The notes beneath the pieces were generated by a model. The model saw nothing but the letters and a program-made list of their open reading frames with translations. It was not told where the DNA came from and did no database searches. DNA of 64,000 bases from Patiria pectinifera (lineage: Eukaryota > Echinodermata > Asteroidea > Valvatida > Asterinidae): positions 5,603,281 to 5,667,280 of the forward strand of contig CM057144.1 in assembly GCA_029964075.1 (NCBI GenBank). The letters run 5' to 3'. Numbering within the stretch: position 1 is the first letter of the stretch; the number at the start of each line of letters is the position of its first letter. The translations under genes and the position numbers were made by a program. Positions 11,023 to 21,674 of the stretch are shown in pieces.

Positions 11023-14000
11023 AAAAAGCCAAGCAAGTGAACCTCAAGGAGAAACATGACCCATGCTCCTACTGTGGCAAGAAAGGACATGGGAAGAACG
11101 CCCCGGCCCGCAGCATATGGCCACAGGTGTGGGCATTGTGATAAACACCACCACATGGAGGGTGTGTGCCGCAGTAAGGCCAAACCAAAACATTCGACAC
11201 CCGCCCCTCCTGATGACCGTGAAGGTGCTGTCTTTGATGCCTTATGTACCATCTCTGATCCAGTACAACACCCCAATGGGTGTGCATTTGACGAGTTAGT
11301 TACTGTCAATGACTTGGAAAAACCACACCAAGGACTGAACATTCCCCTAGACCATCACATATATGACAACCTCTCCAACACGAGGCACAGGAAAAGATCA
11401 ACGCCACAACCTTTCATCGATGTAACCATCAACATTGTACCGGAAGACTACGCAGCCCTCGGTTTTGACCTTCCCACTCCCACCATGACTTGCTCTGTCC
11501 CCGCCATGGCGGACACAGGGTGCCAGAGTTGCCTCGCCGGTATGAAGGTCATTCACCGCCTCGGTCTACGTAAATCCGACCTCCTCCCAGTGACCATGAG
11601 GATGCACACCGCCACCAATGGAGGCATCAAGGTCCCTGGGGCCACTGTACTCCACTTGTCAGGCAAAGATGGACGGACAGTTCTGACAAGCTCTTCCTCA
11701 GCAAAGAGGCCTGCATCGCCCTTGGAATCATTCCGGATGGCTTCCCCACGATGGGCGTAACTCAGAAAGCATGCAAGCTGGACACGACAGCAGCCCTACA
11801 GGAAGACCACACCTCAGATTGCCATTGCCCTCGGCGTCAGCGACCCCCACCACCCCCAACGAAAGTGCCGTTTCCTGCAATCGACGCTAACCGTATGAAG
11901 CTACAACAGTATCTCCTTGACTACTACAAGTCGAGCACATTCAACACATGTGAGCATCAGACTTTGCCTCTTATGGACAGCCCCCCCCCCCATGACACTG
12001 ATGGTAGATCCCAACGCCGAACCGGTTGCGCATCACACACCGGTACCCGTCCCACTCCACTGGCAGGATGCCGTTAAAGCTGGGTTAGACCATGACGTGC
12101 AGTTGGGCGTGCTTGAGCCAGTTCCCATTGGCGAGCCTGTCACCTGGTGCCACAGGATGGTAGTTTGTGCAAAGAAGAATGGCAAACCACGACGTACTGT
12201 CGACTTCCAGGCTCTTAATGCTCATGCTACGCGGGAAACGCACCACACGCCACCACCCTTTCACCAGGCTAGATCAGTCCCAAGCGGAAAAAAATAAACC
12301 GTCTTCAGTGTTTCCATCCGCAAGGAGGACCGACACTTGACCACATTCATAACACCCTCGGGTAGATACCGTTACAAAACGGCCCCTCAAGGGTACATTG
12401 CCTCCGGCGATGGATACACGAGGCGGTATGACGAGTTTGTGTCAGACATCCCAAACAAAACCAAATGTGTGGATGGTGTCCTGCTATGGGCTGACTCGCT
12501 AGCAGACTGCTTCTTTCAAGCTGTTCAGTGGCTCGACACCTGTGGACGGAATGGGATCACTCTTAACCCTGACAAGTTTGTGTTTGGTGAAGACACTGTA
12601 GAATTCGCCGGGTTTTAGATAACTCCTGACAGCGTCCGGCCTTGTAGGAAGTACCTACAGGCCATCCTGGATTTCCCAACACCCAAGGACATCACTGATG
12701 TACGTTCCTGGTTTGGGCTTGTCAACCAAGTTTCGAACGCCTTCAGCATGGCTGAAAAGATGCTGCCATTCCGGCAACTTTTGAAACCTAGCTCATCATT
12801 CAAGTGGGATGAGAACCTCCAAAATGCATTTGAGGAATCGAAAGCTGTGATAGCCAGCGAGATCGAAGAGGGCGTCCAAATCTTTGACCCGAGCAAGCCA
12901 ACGTGTTTGGCAACAGATTGGTCCAAGAATGGCATTGGCTTCTGGCTACTACAGAAACACTGTTCCTGCACAAAAATGGAACCATTCTGTTGTCACTTGG
13001 GATGGAAAATCACGCTCGTCGGTAGCAGATTCACACACCCTGCGGAATCACGCTATAAAGCTATAATATCAGATAAAGCCAGACACTTCGTACTGGGATG
13101 TGAAGACCTTATAATTGCTGTTGATCACAAGCCCCTCTTGAAGATCTTCACTGACCGATGCCTGGAAGACATCCCTAACCCTCGCCTAAGGAACTTGAAA
13201 GAGAAAACCCTGCGATACCGATTTCGCATGATCCATGTGCCAGGCATTAGACATCGTGCCACAGACTGTATCTCGCGTCACCCTACTGGCGAGCCTGTCA
13301 AACTGATCCTCCCTGACGATGTAGCGTCCATTGACTCACTCAGCCTCAAATCTGTTACGTGGGACAGGGTTCGTACCGCTACAGCCAGTGACGACAACAT
13401 GCAGGGCCTTGTTGACCTCATCGAATCTGGCATACCTGAATTCCTTCGCGAGTACTTCCAGTTTCGAGCCTACATACCGTCGACGGCGTGATACTCTACA
13501 AGGACCGTGTCGTTATACCCCTCTCTCTGAGGGAGGAGGTGTTAGCCAATCTACATGCTGCCCATCAAGGGGTTACCTCTATGACCGCAAGAGCCGAAGC
13601 ATCTATTTTCTGGCCTGGTATCACCCCTGCCATTGCAGCCCTTCGCGCTGGGTGCAACCATTGTAATCGGATTGTACCCTCTAATCCGAGCGCACCACCC
13701 ACCCCCTGACGCCCCCGGACTACCCATTCCAGTGTGTTTGTGCCGACTTCTTTACCTACAAAGGCTGCAACTACTTGGTAGTGGTCGACCGTTATTCCAA
13801 TTGGCCGATTGTCGAGAAGTCCTCCCATGGCGCAGCTGGGCTCATCAATTGCCAACGACGCACCTTTGTCACCTTCGGTATTCCTGATGAGCTGGCCTCT
13901 GACGGTGGTCCTGAATTCACGGTTATAGCTACACGTCACTTCTTGAAGGACTCGGGTGTACATCATCGCCTTTCCTCAGTAGCTTATCCACATAGCAACT

Positions 14001-15668
14001 GTTATACCCCTCTCTCTGAGGGAGGAGGTGTTAGCCAATCTACATGCTGCCCATCAAGGGGTTACCTCTATGACCGCAAGAGTCGAGGCATCTTTTTTCT
14101 GGCCTGGTATCACCCCTGCCATTGCAGCCCTTCGCGCTGGGTGCAACCATTGTAATCGGATTGAACCTTCTAATCCGAGCGCACCACCCACCCCCCTGAC
14201 GCCCCCGGACTACCCATTCCAGTGTGTTTGTGCCGACTTCTTTACCTACAAAGGCTGCAACTACTTGGTTGTGGTCGACCGTTATTCCAATTGGCCGATT
14301 GTCGAGAAGTCCTCCCATGGCGCAGCTGGGCTCATCAATTGCCTACGACGCACCTTTGTCACCTTCGGTATTCCTGATGAGCTGGCCTCTGACGGTGGTC
14401 CTGAATTCACGGCTATAGCTACACGTCACTTCTTGAAGGACTGGGGTGTACATGATCGCCTTTCCTCAGTAGCTTATCCACATAGCAACTGTCGTGCTGA
14501 AGTTGGTGTCAAGACCGTAAAATGTCTGATCATTGACAACACCAGCCGTAATGGTGACCTCGATACTGACGCATTCCAACGCGCAATGCTCCAGTATAGA
14601 AATACTCCCGACAGAGACACCAAACTCTCCCCGGCAATGTGCATATTTGGACGCCCGATTCGGGACTTCACCCCCATACCACCTGGCAAATACAGGCCCC
14701 ATAACACTTGGCGTGAGACCTTGGCGGCTCGAGAAGAAGCTCTCCGCAATCGCCACATGACAGGTGCCGAGCGCTGGTCCGAACACACCAAAAGGCTCTT
14801 GCCCATTTTCGTGGGTGACCACGTCCGCATCCAGAATCAGACAGGGCCACACCCCCTTAAATGGGACAATACTGACATCATAGTTGAAGTCCGCCAGTTT
14901 GACCAATACGTTGTGAGGGTTGATGGTTCAGGAAGAGTGACCCTGCGTAATAGGAAATTCCTGAGAAGGTACTTTCCCGTACAAATACGCACACCACGAT
15001 TGACAATGGATGATGACATCGGAGTGCGTCAGCCGACAGTTCGCCGGATCATCCCACGCCAAGGCGTTGTGTACAAGACAAATCCGACCAGTCACAAGGA
15101 GGTTCATTATCCACCAAAGCCGACTGCTAACCCAGTGCCCAAGTCGACACACTCCCCCACCGCAACTGGCGCCATTCCACAGCGACTCTCGTTGCCCTTG
15201 GCACATGCTACAGATCCTGGCACATCGCCCAGAATGACCCAGGACCCTCCGAGTCAAGAACGTCGGCCCCTTGTTGATGCTCCGCCCCCACCTATGGATG
15301 AGTCGTCACAAGCCAGCAGGCCCAGCGGCCCAGTACCTTCGATGTTGCCTCCCCAGGTCATTGGTACCAAGCCCGCTACCCCTCCCGCAGTTGACACCCC
15401 AGCTGCTACACCCAGGCGGTCCGGTCGCAGTACTAACAAGCCTGCCTGGTACTCTGACTATGATATGTGATCCTATTAATTTGATCATACTTTACCCTTA
15501 CGTTTCTGGTTTTTGGTGTTACAGTTTAGTCTAGCTTAACCGTTAATAATGCTCTTGATTCATGTTCTGTCTAGATTAACCGTTAATAATGTTCTTTATT
15601 CATGTTCTCAGTCTTTGTCAGACCAAAGGACACATAGGAACGTTTTGTGCCAAAGACTTGGGGGGAGA

Positions 15669-15774
15669 TAGAGGATTACCAACCTTTCTAAATCATATTA
15701 CATTTCTGTTTGTCTATTTGCAGACCGTGTTCATTGTTGAAGTGACCAAAACAAAGAGACAGCGTTCTTATTTA
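15669..15774 (+). repeat. 3' terminal direct repeat (short LTR) of the younger Gypsy-like element
   Basis: Partner of 6162-6267, directly preceded by a purine-rich tract that fits a polypurine primer site. Old-Gypsy reverse-transcriptase-like sequence resumes right after it. Confidence 0.7.
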
Positions 15775-16299
15775 GTGTTATGTAATAATTTTCTTAAATA
15801 CATTTTGAAAAACATTTGCATCATTCGAAAATTTTAACGTATTTGTTTATCCCTTCGGTTACTCCGGTCTTAAATTACAGCCATGAAGTGTGTTTTTGCC
15901 CAGAAAAAGATCAAATATTTGGGCATATGGTTCTGAGCAGCGAAGGGATTTAAACTGATTCTGACATAGTAAAAGTCGTCAAAAATTATCCAACACCGAG
16001 AAGTAAGATCATTTCTTGGATTTGTAGGGTATTACCGTAAATGTATCAAGGACTACTGTAGGATTGCAGAACCTCTCACAAATTTGACTAGAAAAGATGT
16101 GCCATTCATTTGGGGTGAAAGTTGCCAAACTGCATTTGAGACTCTCAAACAACACCTGGTTGAAGAACCTATTTTAGCGTTTCCCCAGATTTAACGGTAC
16201 GAGATTTTACCTTTAACTGATTTATCTGGAGAAGAACTTGGCTTTGTTCTAGCCCATGCGATAAAGAAAGGGTCCTTACCTATGGTCGTTGTAGACTCA

Positions 16300-17010
16300 A
16301 TCCAATTTGTATGGTTGCTCACTTTAATCTTTTATTTTCCAGCACAAACAATTCAGTGTACAGGTATATGGGCACCAGTGGGCACGGAGATGAGTTATAT
16401 TAGCAGTATAGTTTACTGGATGATCTGGTAACAGTTGTACAGCCAAGACAGTTGAACAACGAAATTTGTAGTTGAAGACAGATGAGCAGTTGAACACAGT
16501 TGTACAAACAGTTGTAAGCAGTTGTACAAACAGTCAAACACCCTCCCGATAACACCTCGAACAGCTTCGGTGATTATCCCTCCCTTTTAATGTGAGCTTT
16601 AATTAGAAAGGGAAATATATACAATGAGGTCATCAAGAGTAATTGCCATAATTATCATCCCTAAACTAGCCTATCAGTAAGGTGAAACAACACACATATA
16701 CAAATGAGAACCAGGTAATAAGGGCGATCAGATTAGTCCATGTCCCTACAATATTGTATAACGGACTGTATCAAAACATGCCGGAAAGCCCATCTAAATG
16801 TCCCAATATTTTTTCCAATATGTACATTTACGCCCCCAAATCTATATCCCTCGGTCAAATAACAATTTACGGAATAATCACTTACCCAACCGAGTATCTC
16901 TGAACCCCTAATTGTGTAAGAAAATGCTGGTTTTGAACCCTGAAAATCACTTTTAGCGGTCGCGGCAGAAAGTGCGCCCTCAAGCGAATGCACGAAACTG
17001 AAGCGCGCCC
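16300..17010. other. Unidentified ~0.7 kb insertion within the old Gypsy fossil
   Basis: This stretch separates two RNase H-like pieces of the old Gypsy element. It contains several short repeats of CAGTTGTACAAA (16430-16540) and no coding sequence I recognise. It may be another small transposon, but I found neither terminal repeats nor target duplication. Confidence 0.4.
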
Positions 17011-17115
17011 TCAAGCAAGAGGCAGTGCAGCTGCAACAGTGGTAGAACATTATAATGCAGAACGCAACTACACTTATACTGAATTAGAGGCTCTTGCAGT
17101 TGTCGAAGGTTTAAA

Positions 17116-17779
17116 TAATGATGTGCATCGGGTCGGTTTGACCAGGCCAAACCAAGCCAAAACTTTAGAGATATAAACAGAATCCGAACCGAAACCGACC
17201 TTAACTCCCTCAAACCGACCCGACCCGACCCGACCCGACAAAAAAATAAGGTAAAACCGACCCGAAAAGACCCGACCCCCCAAAATAACCCAAAAAACCG
17301 AATACCTTGCTTGGACAAAGTGATCACTTTTTTTGTGCCTGCCCTTGCCCACGTGGCATGAATTCTTTTGCAAAACCATCTTCTCTCTCTCTCTCTCTCT
17401 CGCTTATTGAACAAACGCATGGTATCATCTCGCGGTATCATGAAAACTGTTTCAAACTATCTACAAATGTATTTCACTGTCAGTCCCATCTATAATCCGA
17501 CAGGAGAAATTAATACCATGGGAACTTGATAGTGCGCTCGGTGGCCACACCACACAATGGGCTGCGGTCACAGTGACTGTCAATAATGTTGCATCACCTA
17601 AATTTTTAAACTGTTTCGGTTTATTTCGGTTTATTTCGGTTTATTTCGGATTTTTCAAAAGATGGCCAAACCAACCCGACCCGACCTGACTGAAAAGATG
17701 GATATACCGACCCGACCGAACCCAAAGTCGGTTTTGGGTCGGGTCGGTTTCGGTTTCGGGTCGGGTTTGCACATCATTA
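17116..17779. mobile_element. GC-rich MITE with CCCGACC subterminal repeats
   Basis: Terminal inverted repeats are TAATGATGTGC (17116-17126) and its complement (17769-17779). Both sides are followed inward by arrays of CCCGACCCGA and CGAAACCGA words in inverted orientation. Flanks GTTTAAA and GTTTGAA suggest a 7-8 bp target duplication with one change, which would fit a hAT-like element. A CT microsatellite (about 17382-17402) lies inside. There is no transposase, so it is non-autonomous. It interrupts the RNase H-like part of the old Gypsy fossil. A related partial copy lies at 48662-48830. Confidence 0.7.
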
Positions 17780-17891
17780 GTTTGAAAAGAAATATACGCA
17801 GTATCTCCACGGAGTACAATTTTCTGTATACATTGTGTATAGTTACTGACCATTGTGTATTCAAGTGTTGGTTCATTTTTTTTTTACAGTA

Positions 17892-18372
17892 AACATGCTA
17901 CGCCTATGTGGTAGATAAGCACATTGGGCACTTAAGTTGCAGTCACATACATTTTAAGTTTTACACGTCAAACGCAGAAATTGTACACTTAGGACATTTT
18001 GTCACTCACAAATTGGGAATCTGGGTAAATTTGGAATTTGCCCAGGGCAAAATGGGAATTCCAACACTGAGCGGCAAAGTGGGAAGGTTGTCTTTATGTT
18101 CTAATAACATCAATATCAAATTCTTCTTAAAATCACCTGTGAACGTTAACCCTTCGTAGCTAGAGAGAGGTATTTAAATATCGGCTTTATTTCTTTATTG
18201 CCCTACCAACACTATAAAGAACCTGGGCATGAAAGTGGGAATTTTGCTAAATTTTGATCGAATTCGCCATACATAAGGGCTGTTCAAGTTACCCATTGGT
18301 AACATTCCAACATCGCCTTTCTACAGAACGTGGGCAAGGTGGGAATTACAGGCAATTGTGATGTAATTTGCT
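17892..18372 (+). repeat. Direct repeat copy 1 flanking gag-like remains
   Basis: About 470 bp here match 19314-19780 in the same orientation (shared words include GTGGTAGAT, TTTTGTCACTC and GGGAATTCCAACACTG). Because gag-like sequence lies between the copies, they may be LTRs of a small or deleted LTR element. They could instead be a plain duplication. Confidence 0.6.
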
Positions 18373-18628
18373 ATAAGCTGCAGTATTTCTTGTAAATACA
18401 TTATTAAAGGTCGTACTGTACGCAGTTGTTGAATAAGGTACGATAAATTACAGTGGCGGATTTCCCAAATTTAGTTTCATTTGCGTTTTGTGTTTAAGTA
18501 TCAATCCTTCAATGTTTATGGAAGTCGACACAGAAGAAAAACCAACAATGTCGGCCACTTAATATGATTAAGCCTCTTCTGAACTATATTGCTCAGGTCT
18601 TCCTGAAGGAGATGTATTTTTCTAGAAA

Positions 18629-19150
18629 GTGTGCCGACAAATCGGTGCAAATATCCAGAAGATTTGGAGAACCATGTTCAAGGCGACTCTTGGGTGTGGC
18701 AAGTTAAAAACAAAATTGTTTGAACGAAAACAACTACCTTCTGAAACATTGAATGGTTGTGCTTCAGATATTGTGAACATGTGTCAACATGTTAAGAAAT
18801 CAAGTGCAGAGTGTCTTTCCATATTTGAACGTGGATTATTACCATCCATTCGAGCATTTGTATTTTCCAAACAACCGAAACTATTTCATGATACTCTCAA
18901 TGCTGCCACTAGACTGGCTATATCTGTGCAACAAACGGCCCACGAGCTGGATAGATTCAAATCAAATGACAACAGAAACCATCAATATAATTGCTTATAG
19001 GTTGGATATGTTAGAATAGCAGAATAAACAAAGTCCAAAGAAACCAATTTCACTAGGTACAGTTAATCATCAGCAATCCCATCGTTACCCATCCACTTGT
19101 CACAGATGTGGTCGTGCAGGTAACACATGGTGGTATTGCCAAACTACTTT
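18629..19150 (+). mobile_element. Gag-like fossil of an LTR retrotransposon
   Basis: A ~120-residue stretch resembles the C-terminal half of a retrotransposon gag, and is followed by a CCHC-type zinc knuckle (CHRCGRAGNTWWYC) near 19100-19140. No pol sequence is attached. It lies between the two ~470-bp direct repeats. It is broken and old; the family could not be fixed beyond LTR retrotransposon. Confidence 0.55.
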
Positions 19151-19234
19151 TGATGTAGGTAAACCTTTAAGCAAACAACCCCAACTATTAATGTTAAATT
19201 CCAAGAGTCTTAACACCGGAAGGTGGGGAAGTCT

Positions 19235-19318
19235 TAGGCCTGCGTCAAACGTCGCGATTCTGCCGTGTCGAACTCAAATACTGACAACACTTTCTATTAG
19301 ACGTTTGACACAAGCCTA
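19235..19318. repeat. 84-bp foldback (hairpin) sequence
   Basis: TAGGCCTGCGTCAAACGT at the left end pairs with ACGTTTGACACAAGCCTA at the right end, with two mismatches over 18 bp. This may be a tiny MITE. It overlaps the start of direct repeat copy 2. Confidence 0.6.
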
Positions 19319-19780
19319 CGTGGTAGATTACCACATTAGGCACTTACGTTGCAGTCATAACACTGTTTAAGTTGTACACACGTCAAAGGCAGAAATTGTC
19401 ATGTAAATACACTTGACAATTGTGACATTTTGTCACTCGCAAAGTGGGAATCTGGGTAAATTCGGAATTTGTCCAGGGCAAAGTGGGAATTCCAACACTG
19501 CGCGGCAAAGAGGGAACGTTGTCTTAATGAACTATTAACATCAATATTAAACTCTTCATAAAATCACCTGTGAACCCTTCGCAGCTAGAGGGAGGTTTTG
19601 AAATATACATCGGCTTTATTTCTTTATTGGCATACCATACTATACAGAAGTGGAAATTTCGTTAAATTTTGATCGAATTTGCTATACATAAGGGCTGCTC
19701 AAAGTACCCATTGGTAAAATTCCAACATTGCCCAACTACAGCACCTGGGCAAAGTGGGAATTACCGGTAATTGTAATGTT
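19314..19780 (+). repeat. Direct repeat copy 2 flanking gag-like remains
   Basis: Diverged partner of 17892-18372. Its distal end continues into the tandem array below, so the repeat contains the same basic unit as that array. Confidence 0.6.
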
Positions 19781-20110
19781 AGCTTGTGTGTTGCTAAGGG
19801 CTGTTCAAAGTACCCATTGGTAATATTCCCACATTGCCCCACTATTGAAACTTCCGTACATTTTGATGTAATTTGTTATAAAAAAGGGGTTTTTCAAAGG
19901 ACCCATTGGGAACAATCACACATTGCCCTACTACAGAACCTGGATTAAGTGGGAATTACGAGCAATTGTGATGTTTGCTTTAGGCCTACACGAGGGCTGT
20001 TCAAAGTACCCATTGGTAATACTCCCTCGTTGCCTAACTACAGACCCCGGGCAAAGTGGGATTACGGGGAATTGTGATGTGTTCAAGTACCCATGGGTAA
20101 ATTCCACACC
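19680..20110 (+). repeat. Degenerate ~100-bp tandem array
   Basis: Four to five diverged units share AAGGGCTGTTCAAAGTACCC, then CATTGCCC, then CTGGGCAAAGTGGGAATTAC. A single unit also ends direct repeat copy 1 (18270-18365). No coding potential is seen; small frames here follow the repeat. Confidence 0.7.
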
Positions 20111-20689
20111 CCTTACCTATACAAAGTGCATCAAATTAACACAGTTTCTATTTAACCCATGGTCAGTAGAAGCGCAATGTAGGAATAGTAATTTTAAATC
20201 CCTTTAGTTAAAGAAATTACATCAAAACTTAATATGGAACTTCTATTATGACTAGGTTCAGTAGTAGCGCAATGTATGAATATTAAATATGGGAAATTTT
20301 AACACTCCTCTTGTCGCAATAATGGCTCCGTGAAAACTGTGAATAAATATTACGTGTGGTCCACAAAATGTAATCCAAATTATGACAGAAGTGTGCATCG
20401 ATTACATGTATACGCATGTATACAAGTGTGATAAATATATCAGAAGGTCAGACTGAGTTTGAGCACGAATAACTAATCATAAATAAATCACGATATTATC
20501 ATAGAATCTCATCAAATACAAAGACAATAGTTCTTGCCTAGGACAAGATTAGTATAAAACAATTACCTCCTTGCATTGTTTAGTTCTTATAAGTCGTAAC
20601 TATCAGCAAATTTCAGGAGCAAAATGGTAAAATCAGTGTCAAAAGGTTGGCTACCATGAGGTTGTATATATGTGCGTGATTCGTTTGTT
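20111..20689. other. Non-coding spacer, nothing recognised
   Basis: AT-rich sequence between the tandem array and the BEL/Pao fossil. No repeat, frame or RNA gene was recognised. Confidence 0.5.
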
Positions 20690-21674
20690 TGTTGTTAAGC
20701 AGTGTACTCCACTGTACTTCAACAGACTCTAAGGTTTCTTAGAGTACACATCAACACGCTGAAATGTACCCGGTGGTGGGAGATTGACGCTGGACTTCAA
20801 GGTAAGTGAATGGTTGGCAGTGAGTAGTTCTGACGATTTAGGGTCATGAGGTTGTCCACTGACAGGGGTCCACCATTGACTATTGCTGCAGACTCGCACA
20901 TAAGAGTCCTCAAGGATTCGTCATCAAGTAGCGTCCCTTGCTGCTCCACAAGGGCGTTGATTACTCTTCTCACTGATCTTATTTGTCTCCCCCAAACACC
21001 TCCTGGGTGAAGTGCTAAAGGAGCATTCATCTTTGCTGAAGGGTAGTCACATTCCTTTCCCTCAAGGAAGTTTGAACCTTGGTCTGTTCAATTTCTTCCG
21101 AAACTCAAGTTCCGATGATGCTGGTGCCTTGGTCCGATCTCAGTAGTCTTACTGACCCGCACACTGGTGTGAAGCGACGCAGAGCATTGATGAAAGAGTC
21201 CGCGGTGGGGGAGTCGGCCACTTTGATATGGATTGCCCTTGATGCCATGCAGGTGAATAACACCCCATACCGTTTCATTCCCTTTCTAACTTCCTTTATC
21301 AGGTTTCTTTCTGATTTAAATTAGATTTTTTTTAATTTTTTTTTACTTTCAAAATATTTATATGTCTAAACATGTGTCTAAGTCTCCCCATGCACCCTCT
21401 CACTCATCACAAAGGAGTTTACAGGTTCCTATAATACCCATCATCCACAAAACTTAATAAATTGATATATGCTTTAAAAAAAATTGTATTGAATCAGTGA
21501 TTTTTAAAAAAAATCACTTGATTTCTTCTACATGCAGTCTACGTCATTGGTTCAATGGAACATTATTACTGAAGACACTTTAAAGGAGCATATTGTTTGA
21601 TTGATACAGCTGAGATACCTTGTGTGTGGATATGAATGAACAATTGATTTATGGTACCTGTACATGGTATACTG

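Larger units (their letters stand above)
6162..15774 (+). mobile_element. Younger Ty3/Gypsy-like element with very short terminal repeats
   Basis: Parts in order: a 106-bp direct repeat (6162-6267); gag-like region from 6295; a zinc knuckle (CSYCGKKGHG) near 11065; a retropepsin-like motif (ADTGCQ) near 11510; RT around 12090-12620; RNase H around 12800-13270; integrase with zinc-binding and core domains and a C-terminal domain, about 13470-14980; a Pro-rich tail to 15470; a purine-rich tract (TTGGGGGGAGA); and the second 106-bp repeat (15669-15774). The repeats differ at about 3 of 106 sites, so it is fairly young. Flanking GTATT and GTGTT may be a 5-bp target duplication. It sits inside an older Gypsy fossil and hosts a complete LINE. 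It is broken, with several breaks including an internal segment duplication. Confidence 0.85.
5960..17890 (+). mobile_element. Old Ty3/Gypsy fossil, interrupted by later insertions
   Basis: Reverse-transcriptase-like sequence occurs at about 5960-6161 (LDLAAGYWQ, then a segment like FQ-PFGL-SA-A-FQ-AM). It resumes at about 15775-16300 with the end of the RT and the start of RNase H (KCVFAQKKIKYLG, FLGFVGYYRK). RNase H-like pieces continue at about 17020-17115 (ERNYT-TELEALAVVEGL) and 17780-17880. The pieces are in one order and orientation, so they are one element split by later events: the younger Gypsy-like element, an unidentified ~0.7 kb stretch and a MITE. It is heavily decayed with many breaks. 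No terminal repeats of its own were identified. It is clearly older than its guests. Confidence 0.8.

Noticed and set aside
17307-17495. Frame with a Ser/Leu run
   Set aside because: Caused by the CT microsatellite inside the MITE.
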